A DNA stretch of 64,000 bases from positions 3,162,001 through 3,226,000 of the forward strand of contig NZ_OZ240671.1 in NCBI RefSeq assembly GCF_965198575.1, written 5' to 3'. Each line of letters opens with the position of its first letter. The first letter of the stretch is position 1. This document shows positions 12,609-22,695 of the stretch, in pieces. The notes under the pieces are model-generated. The model saw only the letters and a list, made by a program, of their open reading frames with translations, ran no database searches and was not told the DNA's origin. Position numbers and translations under genes: made by a program. Source of the DNA: Lichenicola sp965198575. Lineage in GTDB: Bacteria; Pseudomonadota; Alphaproteobacteria; Acetobacterales; Acetobacteraceae.

Positions 12609-14057
12609 TCAATCGGGCGCGGTCACCATGAACTGCTCGATCCTGCCATCGGGGAGGGTCCGCTCCACGACGGTGACTCTTGCCCGGGTGGTGGTGACCG
12701 ACCAGACCAGTATCCTCATGCCGCCGCGGTTGGACGAGTGGCTGAGCTTCATCAGGCGCAACGGACCCAACGCCGAAAGCCCCGCCGCCTGGTCGGCCAG
12801 CACGGCCGGCGTCAGGTAGGCGTTCGCATTCTCGGTGAACCGGCCGCGATCGATCCGGCCATGCTGGAAGTCGTCGAACACGCTGCGTGCAGGTGCTTCC
12901 GTTTCTGTCGGAGGCAGCGCCACGAACGCCACCCGGTCGATCACCGCCGACGGGCTGGCCCAGTCGTTGTTGGTCAGCGCGACCACCGCCACCTTCGCGC
13001 CTGGCCAGATCGCGTTGGCGGCGAGGAATCCTGATCCGGCGCCGTCATGGCTGATCTCGCGCCGTCCCTGGTCGTCCTGCACCTCGACCCCCAGCCCATA
13101 GTGGGTGTCGCTGCCACTCGCGAGCTTCACCGTGCGGGTGAGCGCCTCGTACGACCCCCCGCTCAGCAACGAGCGGTCGATCAGGCTGACATCCCACCGG
13201 GCGAGATCGGTCGCCGTCATCGCCAGCTCGCTGGCCGCGAACAGCCAGCCCCGGCCCTCCTTGGTCGCCGACCTGACCGGGCCCATTCCATAGCGCGTAT
13301 AGGCGCCGGCGTCGGATTGCGGCAGCGGCGCCGTGTCATCCTCGACCACGTGCGTCATGTGCAGCGGCTGGAAGATGCGGGCCTGCAGGAACGGCACCAG
13401 CGCCTCGCCGGACAGTTTCTCGGCGATGGCACCCGCCACGACATAGCCGGTGTTTGAATATTGCCAGTCCGTGCCTGGCTTGAAATCGAGCGGCTTCCTG
13501 GCCCACTCATCGAGCAGCGCCGTGGTGCTCGTGGGTCGGATCATTTCCGACGGCACGTAGTCCTGCGGCCAGTAGTCGCGCAATCCGGCCGTGTGGCTCA
13601 GCAACTGACGGATGGTGACGCTGCCGACAGGAGCACCGCCAAGGGTCGGGAGAAATCGGGACACCGGGTCGTCGAGTTGCAGCTTGCCCGCCTGCTGCAA
13701 CATCAGGATGGCGCTGGCGGTGAACTCCTTCGACACGCTGTCGACCGCGTAGCGGGTGTCGGTGGTGGCAATCCGGGCCGGATCCAGGCGCGCCTTGCCA
13801 TAGGCCCTGGCGTACGCGACCACACCCTCCTCGACCACGGCGATCGACACCGACGGAGCGCCGGTGCTGGCCAGCCACTCCTGCACGCTGTCGTCGATCG
13901 CCTGCGTCTGCTGCGGGTTCAACGGAGCCGCATGCGCCGCCACCGGCAGCAGCCAGACACACGCGGACAGCAACGCGCCCGCCATCCGCAGTCCCGTGGC
14001 GGCCTGGTGGATGTCGCCGCGGCAGATGGTCGGCTGGATCACGTGCATCGGGCCCAT
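12609..14057 (-). CDS. Serine beta-lactamase/esterase family protein (class C-like)
   Basis: Exported serine hydrolase of the beta-lactamase/penicillin-binding (class C, EstB-like) family. Seen: a signal peptide core ALLSACVWLLPVAAHA, the nucleophile motif S-V-S-K at about residues 107-110, a Y-S-N motif at about 200-202, and HDGAGSG in place of the third KTG motif. Such proteins can be esterases, D-aminopeptidases or true beta-lactamases; the sequence does not decide. An extra domain of about 100 residues follows the catalytic part. The start is uncertain: ATG codons at 14057 and 14048 are possible, and a longer frame needs a TTG at 14105. Confidence 0.82.
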   Translation of the reverse strand: MGPMHVIQPTICRGDIHQAATGLRMAGALLSACVWLLPVAAHAAPLNPQQTQAIDDSVQEWLASTGAPSVSIAVVEEGVVAYARAYGKARLDPARIATTDTRYAVDSVSKEFTASAILMLQQAGKLQLDDPVSRFLPTLGGAPVGSVTIRQLLSHTAGLRDYWPQDYVPSEMIRPTSTTALLDEWARKPLDFKPGTDWQYSNTGYVVAGAIAEKLSGEALVPFLQARIFQPLHMTHVVEDDTAPLPQSDAGAYTRYGMGPVRSATKEGRGWLFAASELAMTATDLARWDVSLIDRSLLSGGSYEALTRTVKLASGSDTHYGLGVEVQDDQGRREISHDGAGSGFLAANAIWPGAKVAVVALTNNDWASPSAVIDRVAFVALPPTETEAPARSVFDDFQHGRIDRGRFTENANAYLTPAVLADQAAGLSALGPLRLMKLSHSSNRGGMRILVWSVTTTRARVTVVERTLPDGRIEQFMVTAPD

Positions 14058-14126
14058 TCGGTCAGTCACGTGCGGCGATATCGGGGAAGATCGGCCAGGA
14101 CGCAAGCGCCGGCGTGGCAGCGCCGT

Positions 14127-14671
14127 TCACGGCCCGGATGCGTCCCGGATGCGCTCGGCGATACCTGCCGGCGTGGAGCGGGATGTGTCGATTTCCAGAT
14201 CATGCCGTTGACCACGATGAACCCGGTCGAACTGCCAGCGGGCCAGGCCGGGGTGCCGAGCGCCACTGGCCGGCTCGCGCGCCTCGAGCACGTCGAGGGA
14301 CGCGAACAGTCCGACGAAGCGGAGCTCCGCGTGAGGCAGGGGAGCCCGATAATCGTCGGCCTCCGCTGCCGCCACCATGACGTCATCGACGATCAGGTCA
14401 GTGTCCTGCGCCGCCAGGGCAGCGATGGCGTGACGCATCCCGCGCATGGTTTTCGCCATCGCCGGTCCGGTCCTGATGACCACGGATGGCCGAACATGCG
14501 GTCGGGCGACATCGCGGCAAAGACATCCATCGAGACATGAAGGAAAGTCCTTGCGGTCATGTCCTGCAAGGCCCGCGCAACTGACGTTTTTCCGACGCTG
14601 CCGACGCCGTTCAGGATGATGACGTCAGGCGTTTCTCCCAACTCACCCTCGATGCCCTCACGAACCGACAC
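14127..14671 (-). pseudogene. Frameshifted chloramphenicol-phosphotransferase-like P-loop kinase
   Basis: Two adjacent frames together look like one chloramphenicol phosphotransferase-like kinase. The upstream frame gives the N-terminus with P-loop ILNGVGSVGKTS and the following LHVSMDVFAAMSPDRMFGHP. The downstream frame resumes at VVIRTGPAMAKTMRGMRHAI, then DLIVDDV, FVGLFASLDVLEARE, LARWQFDRVH and DLEIDTS, in family order. The switch falls at about 14483-14487 and needs one missing base. It is either a real inactivating deletion or a sequencing error. The GTG at 14671 is the likely original start. It is divergent from the NmrA-like reductase gene. Confidence 0.72.
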
Positions 14672-14790
14672 CGTGTTCCGCCGACGAGGCGAGCTGCAAC
14701 CGCCGCCTCTGCCCGACCAGCGCCGTCCGCACCGGAACGACCGGTGCCGTCCGGTGTTCAGTCGGGGTCGGCCAACACGGAGCGCCAATC

Positions 14791-15687
14791 ATGACCGGCC
14801 CGATCATCATCCTGGCCGGCGCTACCGGCGATCTCGGCGGACGCATCGCCGCCGCCCTCGGCCGCCGCCAGATCGCGTTCCGGGCTTTGCTGCGACCGGG
14901 CACCGCAGCGGCGATCCGCACCCGCCTGGAAGCGGCCGGCGCGACACTGGTCGAGGTCGATTACGACGATGTCGCGGCGCTAACGCAGGCATGCGACGGA
15001 GCCGTCTGCGTGGTGTCCGCGCTCAACGGCCTGGAACCGGTGATCCTCGGCATGCAGGGGCGGCTGCTCGATGCGGCCGTGTCCGCCGGTGTGGCGCGGT
15101 TCATCCCGTCCGACTATTCGCTCGACTTCACCCGCACCCGCCCGGGCGACAACCGCAATCTCGACCTGCGCCGCCGCTTCATGGCGCGCATCGACGCCAC
15201 CCCGATCCGCGCCACCTCGGTGCTCAACGGTGCGTTCGCGGACCTGCTCACCGGCCAGGCGCCGATCGTCCTGCACAAGCGCCGCCGGATCCTCTACTGG
15301 GGCAGTCCGGACCAGCCGCTCGACTTCACCGACAGGGACGACATCGCGGACTATGTCGCCGAGGTGGCACTCGATGAAGCGGCCCCGCGGATCCTGCGCA
15401 TCGCCGGCTCGACGGTCAGCCCGCGCCAACTCGCCGGGATCATGACGGACCTCACCGGCCAGCCGTTCGGGCTCTGGCGCGCCGGCGGGATCCCGCTGCT
15501 CGGCGTGGTCATCCGGACGCTGCGGACACTCACGCCACGCAGCGACGCGGTCTTCCCGGTCTGGCAGGGCATGCAGTATCTGCGCGACATGGCCAGCGGC
15601 CGCGGCACGCTGAAGCCGCTCGACAACGACCGGTACGGCGCCAGGTCATGGATCTCGGCCCGGGACGTGCTCGCCCCCACCGCCTGA
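14791..15687 (+). CDS. NmrA-like/aromatic alcohol reductase-type NAD(P)-binding protein
   Basis: Atypical short-chain dehydrogenase of the NmrA / isoflavone-reductase-like group. The N-terminal motif LAGATGDLGGRIA (residues 8-20) is the dinucleotide-binding loop, and ARFIPSDYSLDF near residue 105 matches the RFxPSEFG-type segment of the family. Substrate is unknown; members reduce aromatic compounds or sense NADP redox state. Length (298 residues) is typical. The ATG start directly precedes the glycine-rich motif. It is transcribed divergently from the broken kinase gene and converges with the membrane glycosyltransferase gene. Confidence 0.82.
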   Translation: MTGPIIILAGATGDLGGRIAAALGRRQIAFRALLRPGTAAAIRTRLEAAGATLVEVDYDDVAALTQACDGAVCVVSALNGLEPVILGMQGRLLDAAVSAGVARFIPSDYSLDFTRTRPGDNRNLDLRRRFMARIDATPIRATSVLNGAFADLLTGQAPIVLHKRRRILYWGSPDQPLDFTDRDDIADYVAEVALDEAAPRILRIAGSTVSPRQLAGIMTDLTGQPFGLWRAGGIPLLGVVIRTLRTLTPRSDAVFPVWQGMQYLRDMASGRGTLKPLDNDRYGARSWISARDVLAPTA

Positions 15688-15704
15688 ACCGGCATCGCCA
15701 CCGC

Positions 15705-17258
15705 TCAGTGGTGAGCCTGCAGCCCGAGACCCGGCACGCTCTCCAGCAGGTTGATCGGCGTCTGCCGGCAGGACGCGTCTCGCTGCAGCAGGCACATCTC
15801 GTGCAGGCACTCGATCTGCCTGTAGGCGGTGGGCAGTGTCGGCAGCAGCGCCTTGTTGGCGATCACGACGTTGAAGCCGGGCGCCGACTCCGCGAACGCC
15901 GCGGGGCTGCGGATCAGATAGATCGGCACGTTGCGGTCGAGCACGCTGTAGCCCCCCGCCAGGGCCCACCACTCGCTCGACCCCACATACTGCGCCTCGC
16001 CGCACAGGTCCGGACGCGACCGTGCATCCCGGGCCAGCCCAACGAAATCCGAGCCTTCGCGGATGATCGGCTTGTATCCGCTCAGTGTGGTCAGCAGGCC
16101 GGAGGCGAGCATCACGAACGCGGCGATGGTGCGGGAGCGCGGGTCAGTCCACCCATACCGTGCCAGCAGGCGCGTCGCACCGAGCCCCGCGACCATCAGC
16201 ATCAGCGGCAGCGCGGCATAGATGAAGCTGAATTCCTTGTGCCCGACGGCGCTGTGAGCGGCGATCACCACCAGGGCGGTGATCGCCGGCAGCGGCGCGA
16301 TCCGGAAGCCGAACACGAAGCACACCAGCACCGGCACCGTCGAGGCGCCCCACAGCTGCGACAGCCGCGCCGGGTAGAACAGCGGCGACATCACCCCGTA
16401 GGTCGCGGCAGCGCCCTTGCCGATGTTGAGGTCGAAGTTCTTCCACATCGACTGCAGCGGCGAACCCAGCGTCAGGTCGTCCAGGATCGCCTGGCCCAGC
16501 ACCGGCAGCGCCAGACCGAGCAGCAGCATCGGAACGGCGCGGGTCCGGTGTTGTCGAACCGGGGGCAGCACGGCGAACGCGAGCAGCGGCAGCACGCCGG
16601 GGATCAGGTGGAAGCGCAGGATGATCGCCAGCCCGAGCAGCAGCCCGATGCCGAACCAGGCCGTCCACGACACGCGCTCGCGGGCCAGCAGGATGGTGCC
16701 GGCCAGGGTCGCGACGTCGAGCAGGTTGCCGCCCTGGATTTCCGACAGGGTGTGGGTTCCGAACAGCATCGGGTCCGGCCAGAACGCCATCAGCACGCCG
16801 CAGAATAACCCGCCCGGGCGGCCGCCGAAGGTCTCGCCGAAGCGGATCGCCGCATACACCAGCCCGAGCGAGGCTACCGCCAGCACCGACTGCACCGCCT
16901 CGATCGAATGGCCGAAGCCGAGTGCCGCACTGACCCACAGGATCGGCGCGATCACCCCCGGCAGCAGCCACGAGCGGATGTGGGCGTGCCACTCCCAGGT
17001 GACGGCGCCCTGGCCGGTGACCAGCCGATGCGCCGGCTCGAGGAACTGGAACACCTCGTCCGGCCGGATGAAGAACGGCACCAGCACGATGAACAGCAGC
17101 CGCGCCAGCAGCGCCGCGCCGAGCAGCCCGAGCACCCAGCTCTGCGGCAGCCGGTCGGCGTGGTCGCTGCGTTGCGATCGCCGTGTCATCGAGGCGTGGC
17201 GTAGTCGCGCGGAGAGGTTTCGAGCGTACGCCATGCCGTCCTGCCGAAATCGAAGCAC
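15705..17258 (-). CDS. GT-C fold membrane mannosyltransferase-like protein (GT22/Alg9-like)
   Basis: Polytopic membrane glycosyltransferase using a polyprenyl-phosphate sugar. After a short basic N-terminus the first loop contains IRPDEVFQFLEPAHRLVTG and TWEW...IRSWLLPG, the luminal/periplasmic acidic motif and Arg/Trp signature of Alg9/PIG-B-type (GT22) mannosyltransferases. About ten hydrophobic segments follow up to residue 400, then a soluble periplasmic tail with several cysteines (C...C...CLHEMCLLQ...C). The acceptor is not known; a surface glycan or glycolipid is likely. It lies alone on the minus strand between convergent and unannotated regions. Confidence 0.78.
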   Translation of the reverse strand: MLRFRQDGMAYARNLSARLRHASMTRRSQRSDHADRLPQSWVLGLLGAALLARLLFIVLVPFFIRPDEVFQFLEPAHRLVTGQGAVTWEWHAHIRSWLLPGVIAPILWVSAALGFGHSIEAVQSVLAVASLGLVYAAIRFGETFGGRPGGLFCGVLMAFWPDPMLFGTHTLSEIQGGNLLDVATLAGTILLARERVSWTAWFGIGLLLGLAIILRFHLIPGVLPLLAFAVLPPVRQHRTRAVPMLLLGLALPVLGQAILDDLTLGSPLQSMWKNFDLNIGKGAAATYGVMSPLFYPARLSQLWGASTVPVLVCFVFGFRIAPLPAITALVVIAAHSAVGHKEFSFIYAALPLMLMVAGLGATRLLARYGWTDPRSRTIAAFVMLASGLLTTLSGYKPIIREGSDFVGLARDARSRPDLCGEAQYVGSSEWWALAGGYSVLDRNVPIYLIRSPAAFAESAPGFNVVIANKALLPTLPTAYRQIECLHEMCLLQRDASCRQTPINLLESVPGLGLQAHH

Positions 17259-17778
17259 GCCTCTCTACAGGTGGCAGGCGGTTTTCCAAATGCCGGCCGG
17301 AGCGATCGCCGAGGCTGGTGCGGTCACCTGGAGCTCAGGACGCCGCTTCCCATCAGCTCCGCCGCCCGCATCATCAGCAGCACGGAGAACGCGACGCCGA
17401 TGACGATGGCCACCGCCACGCCCCAACGCTGTTTCGGCGACATCCTAGGCGGTCCCGGTCAGGCGGCGCGCCGGACGATCGGCAGGGCGGCTACCCCCGA
17501 CAGCCGGCGCCGGCATTCCGTCAACGACACTGATTGCACGGATCGGCATGCGCGATGCTCCTGCTCGGTTCGGGCCGATGATCAGCCGGAAGGTCCGCCG
17601 CTGCGAGCGCTATTTCGCACGACGCCGCCGCCGCCGGCATTCGTACCGCACATCGAGTGCCGGCGTTCAACTTGCGGTTGACAGACTTGTCCGACGTGCC
17701 CGCGATGAGGCACGATGGACACCGAAAATGGGCCTCGCCGGCGGGGCCAGCACGGCATGACGGGGGAGGGGTGCGACG
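17259..17778. other. 520-base stretch with only one possible small gene
   Basis: Between the membrane glycosyltransferase and the L,D-transpeptidase-like gene I see no conserved protein or RNA. The only coding candidate is the 39-residue membrane ORF on the minus strand at 17324-17443, listed separately. The remainder must hold the promoters of both flanking, divergent genes, but no convincing -35/-10 pair was found. Confidence 0.5.
17324..17443 (-). CDS. Possible 39-residue single-pass membrane protein
   Basis: A short ORF with a start MSPKQRWG, one hydrophobic stretch VAVAIVIGVAFSVLLMM suited to a single membrane helix, and a short polar tail ending SSR. The positive N-terminus suggests an inside orientation. 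The ribosome site is weak (GGGA about 11 bases upstream). No family is recognised. It could be a genuine small membrane protein or a chance ORF in GC-rich DNA; I favour reporting it only as a candidate. Confidence 0.35.
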   Translation of the reverse strand: MSPKQRWGVAVAIVIGVAFSVLLMMRAAELMGSGVLSSR

Positions 17779-18951
<1,173 letters not shown>

Positions 18952-18993
18952 CGACCAGGCGCGCGCTCCGTCGACACGCGTCCGGATGCGCTC

Positions 18994-20259
18994 TCAGTCG
19001 CGCTTGAACGAGGCGAGCTTGCCGTCATCGAGATTGTACTGGTTGCCCTGCGCGATGAACGGCGCGGTTCCCAGCGCACTGATCGAGCCGCAGACCCAGG
19101 CGGAGTTGCCGATCACCGTCAAGGGTGGCGTCTTCAGGGTGTTGCGCTTGGTATTGCCGCTATCGTCGGTGCCGACCTGCATGCAGATATGCGTGCGCGA
19201 GCCGATGACCCCGCCGACGACATTGCCGTCGAAGGTGCCGCCATTGCCGATATTGGCAATGATCGGCGTGTCGGTCACGGCGCCGTTGAAGCCGAAGACG
19301 TTGTTGTGGTCGACGATCTCGTCCGCGTTGGCCGTGTGCGCGGTGCCGATGACCATCGCGTGCCAATCCGCGTAGGAGCCGACCGGGCCCTCGTTGAAGG
19401 CGTTCTGCTCGATCTGGTCGAAGGCGGATTGCGGGATCAGCACGCCGCCACCCCATGCCTCCATCGAGTTGTGGATGATCTGCAGCTGTTCCACGTAGTA
19501 CGGGTTGGTCTGGTAGATGCCCTTGTAGCCGGCGCCCAGATTGTTGTCCCGCCAGCGGATGCCCTGCGCGCAGCCGTTCACTCGCGACAGCGCGCCGCCG
19601 ATCACGGTGTTGCCGTCGATATAGATGCCGGCGTTGCAGCTCCTGTCGGCCGGGCTGGTGCCGCCGTCGAGATCGACGAAATCCTCGTGCACGGCGGCGC
19701 TGTTGTTGGGCCGCACCAGCCAGTTATCGACGACGTGGAACGAGCCGACGCCGCGGAAACTGGCCAGGCGACCGACATTGTCGGCATAGACGTCGCGGAT
19801 CGTGGAGGTGCCCATCGTGCAGAACACGTTGGCGCGCGTGCAGTCGACGGTCAGCACGCTGCCCGTGTTGGCCGGCCCGACATTGCGCACCGACAGGTCG
19901 CTGATGACGATCTTGCCGAGAGCCGGCACGGTCGGATCGTATCGGACCATGTCCTGACCACTGGCGATCAGGATCTGGCCGCCGCCGTCGCTCTTCATGA
20001 CGAAGGCGCTGCCGGCAGCCGCCGACACGTCGAGCGTTCCGGTGGTGTAATAGACCTTGTCGATCAGCAGCGGCAGGCGATTGGCGATCGCGACATCCGC
20101 TGCCGCCTGCAGCTGCGAGGCTGCATCCTGTTTCGTGTATTCCGGAATGACGCCCGCCGGCGTGATGGTCGGACCCGACCGCGACTGGGCTCCGAGCAGG
20201 ACCGCCCCCGTTCCGAGCGCCGCGGCTACGGAGATCCCGGCCAGGAGCTTCGATCGCAT
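18994..20259 (-). CDS. Exported right-handed beta-helix-like protein, function unknown
   Basis: 421-residue exported protein. It begins MRSKLLAGISVAAALGTGAVLL, a clear signal peptide. The mature part is rich in Gly, Asn, Asp and Val with repeated short strands (for example SIRDVYADNVG-like, IYIDGNTVIGG, IHNSMEAWGGG, IVDHNNVFGFNG) typical of pectate-lyase-like parallel beta-helix proteins; several conserved-looking cysteines may form disulphides. No catalytic signature is recognised. The start is supported by GAGG about 9 bases upstream and lies 11 bases after the Tim44-like gene, so the two are probably cotranscribed. A longer in-frame extension would overlap the neighbour and is rejected. 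Confidence 0.7.
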   Translation of the reverse strand: MRSKLLAGISVAAALGTGAVLLGAQSRSGPTITPAGVIPEYTKQDAASQLQAAADVAIANRLPLLIDKVYYTTGTLDVSAAAGSAFVMKSDGGGQILIASGQDMVRYDPTVPALGKIVISDLSVRNVGPANTGSVLTVDCTRANVFCTMGTSTIRDVYADNVGRLASFRGVGSFHVVDNWLVRPNNSAAVHEDFVDLDGGTSPADRSCNAGIYIDGNTVIGGALSRVNGCAQGIRWRDNNLGAGYKGIYQTNPYYVEQLQIIHNSMEAWGGGVLIPQSAFDQIEQNAFNEGPVGSYADWHAMVIGTAHTANADEIVDHNNVFGFNGAVTDTPIIANIGNGGTFDGNVVGGVIGSRTHICMQVGTDDSGNTKRNTLKTPPLTVIGNSAWVCGSISALGTAPFIAQGNQYNLDDGKLASFKRD

Positions 20260-20270
20260 CCGCTGCAGCC

Positions 20271-21299
20271 TCAACGACCCTGCTGGATTGCCGAGAGCGC
20301 CCAGCTGCCGCCGCGTGCGCGTGCGAAGGTCCAGAGCTCGGTCACCATCTGGCGCTCGTTCGGACTGCCATCCACGACGCGGCCGGTGAGGTCGGTGGTG
20401 ACATCGATCAGCGAATACCGCATCGCCACCGTGGCGAACTCGCGGCCGCCCTCGCTCCAGGCCTCGGACAGGTCGCCCTGCTCCATGCGTACCGCACTCA
20501 CCACGTTGCGCAGGTTGCGGCTCGAGAGATCCGAAAGCTGGTCGGAGAAGTAGCTGACCATTTCCGGCGTGGCGAAGCGCGACAGGCTGCGCAGGTCCTG
20601 CATCGACCAGGCCTGCTGGATGTCGAGCAACGCGCGCTCGAACTGCTGGTAGTCGGTGGGCGTGATCGCGAGGTTCGTGCCGGGCCGCGCGCCGTTCCCG
20701 GTCATTCCACCCACCGGGCCGATGCCGCCGCCATAGCCGGGACCGCCGGATGCGCCGGCCATGCGGCTCGCCCCGAAGCGGCGGAACAGCCACCGGACGA
20801 TGAAGGCGATGATGGCGATCTGGATCAGCAGCCCGAGCAGGCTGCCGCCGCCGAACCCGCCGCCGTAGCCGCCACCGAAGAAGCCGTGACCGAGCAGCAG
20901 GCCGCCGAGGCCGAACCCGATCAGGCCGCCCATCAGCCCGGCGCCGAGTGGATGCGACCGCATGCCGCCATAGCCGGACTGGCCATAGCCGTTCTGGCCA
21001 TAGCCGTTCTGGCTGCCATTCTGGGGCGTCAGGCTTCGAGAGAACGGCGACGCGCCGCCTGGATTAGTGGCGGTCGAGGGCGGTGCCATGTAGGTGCGCG
21101 AGCCGCGGCTGCCCATCGACATGCCGCCGCCGGGCCGCGCCTCTGCGGAAACGCTGACGAGCATGGACGTGGCAAGCACCGGCGCCGCGATCGGACCGGC
21201 AGCCAGCAGCACCGCGAGAGCCGCAGCCGATCTCCTGCGCGGGCGGTTGCGCGAGGCGTCCGGGCGGGCCGATCCGGAGACGACCCTGGTCGTTGTCAT
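20271..21299 (-). CDS. Tim44-like domain membrane protein
   Basis: Bacterial Tim44-like protein, homologous to the mitochondrial import motor subunit; bacterial members are poorly characterised membrane-associated proteins. Order: a basic N-terminus with a hydrophobic signal/anchor (about residues 24-45), a Gly/Ser/Tyr/Gln-rich linker with QNGYGQNGYGQSGYGG repeats, a glycine-rich transmembrane region (LMGGLIGFGLGGLLLG and LLIQIAIIAFIVRWLF, about 120-170), and a C-terminal Tim44 domain (about 210-342) starting near DYQQFERALLDIQQAWSMQD. It sits 43 bases downstream of pmbA on the same strand. Confidence 0.85.
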   Translation of the reverse strand: MTTTRVVSGSARPDASRNRPRRRSAAALAVLLAAGPIAAPVLATSMLVSVSAEARPGGGMSMGSRGSRTYMAPPSTATNPGGASPFSRSLTPQNGSQNGYGQNGYGQSGYGGMRSHPLGAGLMGGLIGFGLGGLLLGHGFFGGGYGGGFGGGSLLGLLIQIAIIAFIVRWLFRRFGASRMAGASGGPGYGGGIGPVGGMTGNGARPGTNLAITPTDYQQFERALLDIQQAWSMQDLRSLSRFATPEMVSYFSDQLSDLSSRNLRNVVSAVRMEQGDLSEAWSEGGREFATVAMRYSLIDVTTDLTGRVVDGSPNERQMVTELWTFARARGGSWALSAIQQGR

Positions 21300-21342
21300 G
21301 ATGTGCTGTCCTGGTGTGCGGCTTGAGGTACGGGAAGGTGGG

Positions 21343-22695
21343 TCAGGCGCCGGCGATCATCATGCCGTCGATGCGGATGGTGGGGGCGTCGGTGCCGCGA
21401 CGGAACACGAGGTCGTTGGCGGGCTGCATCTGGGCGAACATCTCGACAAGGTTGCCTGCTACGGTGAGTTCCGCGATCGGCTCGGCGAGCGCGCCGTTGC
21501 GGATCATGAAGCCCGCAGCACCCCGGCTGTAATCGCCGGTCAGGCCGTTGATCGCCGAGCCCATCATCTCGTTGACATAGATCCCCTCCGCGATGTCGGC
21601 GATCAGCGCATCCGGGCCGACGGTGCCACCGGTCAAATAGAGGTTGCTGGTGGAGGGGGAGGGCGGCGATGACGGACCGCGCGAGGCATGGCCGGTGCTG
21701 GCCAGCCCGAGCTGTCGACCGCTGCGGCCGTCCAGCACCCAGCTGCGCAGCTCGCCATCCTCGACCAGCACCAGCGGCGCGGTCGGCACGCCCTCGCCGT
21801 CGAACGGCTTCGAACGCAGGCCGCGATGGCGGGTCGGATCGTCCAGCACGCGGATGCCCGGTGGCAGGATGCGGGTGCCCATGCGCTCCTTCAGGAACGA
21901 GGTGCCGCGCGCCACCGACGCACCGTTGATGGCGCCGGCGAGATGGCCAAGCAGGCTGCCCGACACACGCGGATCATACACCACCGGCATCCGGCCGGTG
22001 CGCGGCTTGACCGGGTTCATGCGGGCCACGGCACGTTCGCCGGCATGGCGGCCGATCTCGGCGGGGTCGTCGAGCTCGGCCAGATGCACCACCGAGTGGT
22101 AGTCGTAGTCGCGCTGCATCGAGGTGCCGCTGCCGGCGAGCACGCTGGCGGACACCGAGTGACTGGTGCGCGCATAACTGCCGGAGAAGCCGGCGGATGT
22201 CGCGAGCGCGATCTTGGTGCGGCCGAAGCCCGCGGATCCGCCCTGGCTGTTGGTCACGCCCGCGATCGCCAAGGCCGCGGCTTCCGCCTGTTGCGCGCGC
22301 TCGGCCAGCACGGCGATGTCGGGCTCGGATGCATCGGCAAGATCGAGCCCATCGGCGCCGACGAAGCCATGCTCGGCCCGCTCGCACAGCCCGGCGAACC
22401 GGTCCTCCGGAACCACCCTGGCCATCGCCAGCGCCTGGGTGACCAGCCGCTCGAACCCGGACGGATCGGTGCTGGTGGTCGAGACGATCGCGCTGCGTGT
22501 GCCCGAGAACACCCGCAGGCCGATATCGTTATGCTCCGAGCGCTCCAGTTCCTCCTGGCGGCCCTGCCTGACCTGAACGCCGAGCGACGTGCCCGACACC
22601 AGGATGGCGTCGGCCGCATCGGCACCGGCACGGCGGGCGTGCGCCACCAACTCCTGTAGCAGGCCGACCGGATCGCTCATCCCGGCGTCGCTCAT
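21343..22695 (-). CDS. pmbA: TldD/PmbA family metallopeptidase-like protein (PmbA/TldE)
   Basis: Subunit of the TldD/TldE-type heteromeric protease, which in E. coli matures microcin B17 and degrades CcdA; the PmbA/TldE subunit lacks the metal site and supports TldD. Seen: an N-terminal domain with VQVRQGRQEELERSEHNDIGLRVF, the central VVYDPRVSGSLLGHLAGAINGASVARGTSFL, and the C-terminal NLYLTGG...EGIYVNEMMG and GDYSRGAAGF motifs. Its length (450 residues) fits. It overlaps the upstream M16 peptidase gene by 4 bases (ATGA), so the two are translationally coupled. Confidence 0.92.
   Translation of the reverse strand: MSDAGMSDPVGLLQELVAHARRAGADAADAILVSGTSLGVQVRQGRQEELERSEHNDIGLRVFSGTRSAIVSTTSTDPSGFERLVTQALAMARVVPEDRFAGLCERAEHGFVGADGLDLADASEPDIAVLAERAQQAEAAALAIAGVTNSQGGSAGFGRTKIALATSAGFSGSYARTSHSVSASVLAGSGTSMQRDYDYHSVVHLAELDDPAEIGRHAGERAVARMNPVKPRTGRMPVVYDPRVSGSLLGHLAGAINGASVARGTSFLKERMGTRILPPGIRVLDDPTRHRGLRSKPFDGEGVPTAPLVLVEDGELRSWVLDGRSGRQLGLASTGHASRGPSSPPSPSTSNLYLTGGTVGPDALIADIAEGIYVNEMMGSAINGLTGDYSRGAAGFMIRNGALAEPIAELTVAGNLVEMFAQMQPANDLVFRRGTDAPTIRIDGMMIAGA

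Noticed and set aside
18952..20793. Longer N-terminal extension of the beta-helix protein into the Tim44-like gene
   Set aside because: The extension overlaps an intact Tim44-like gene and loses the signal peptide at the N-terminus.
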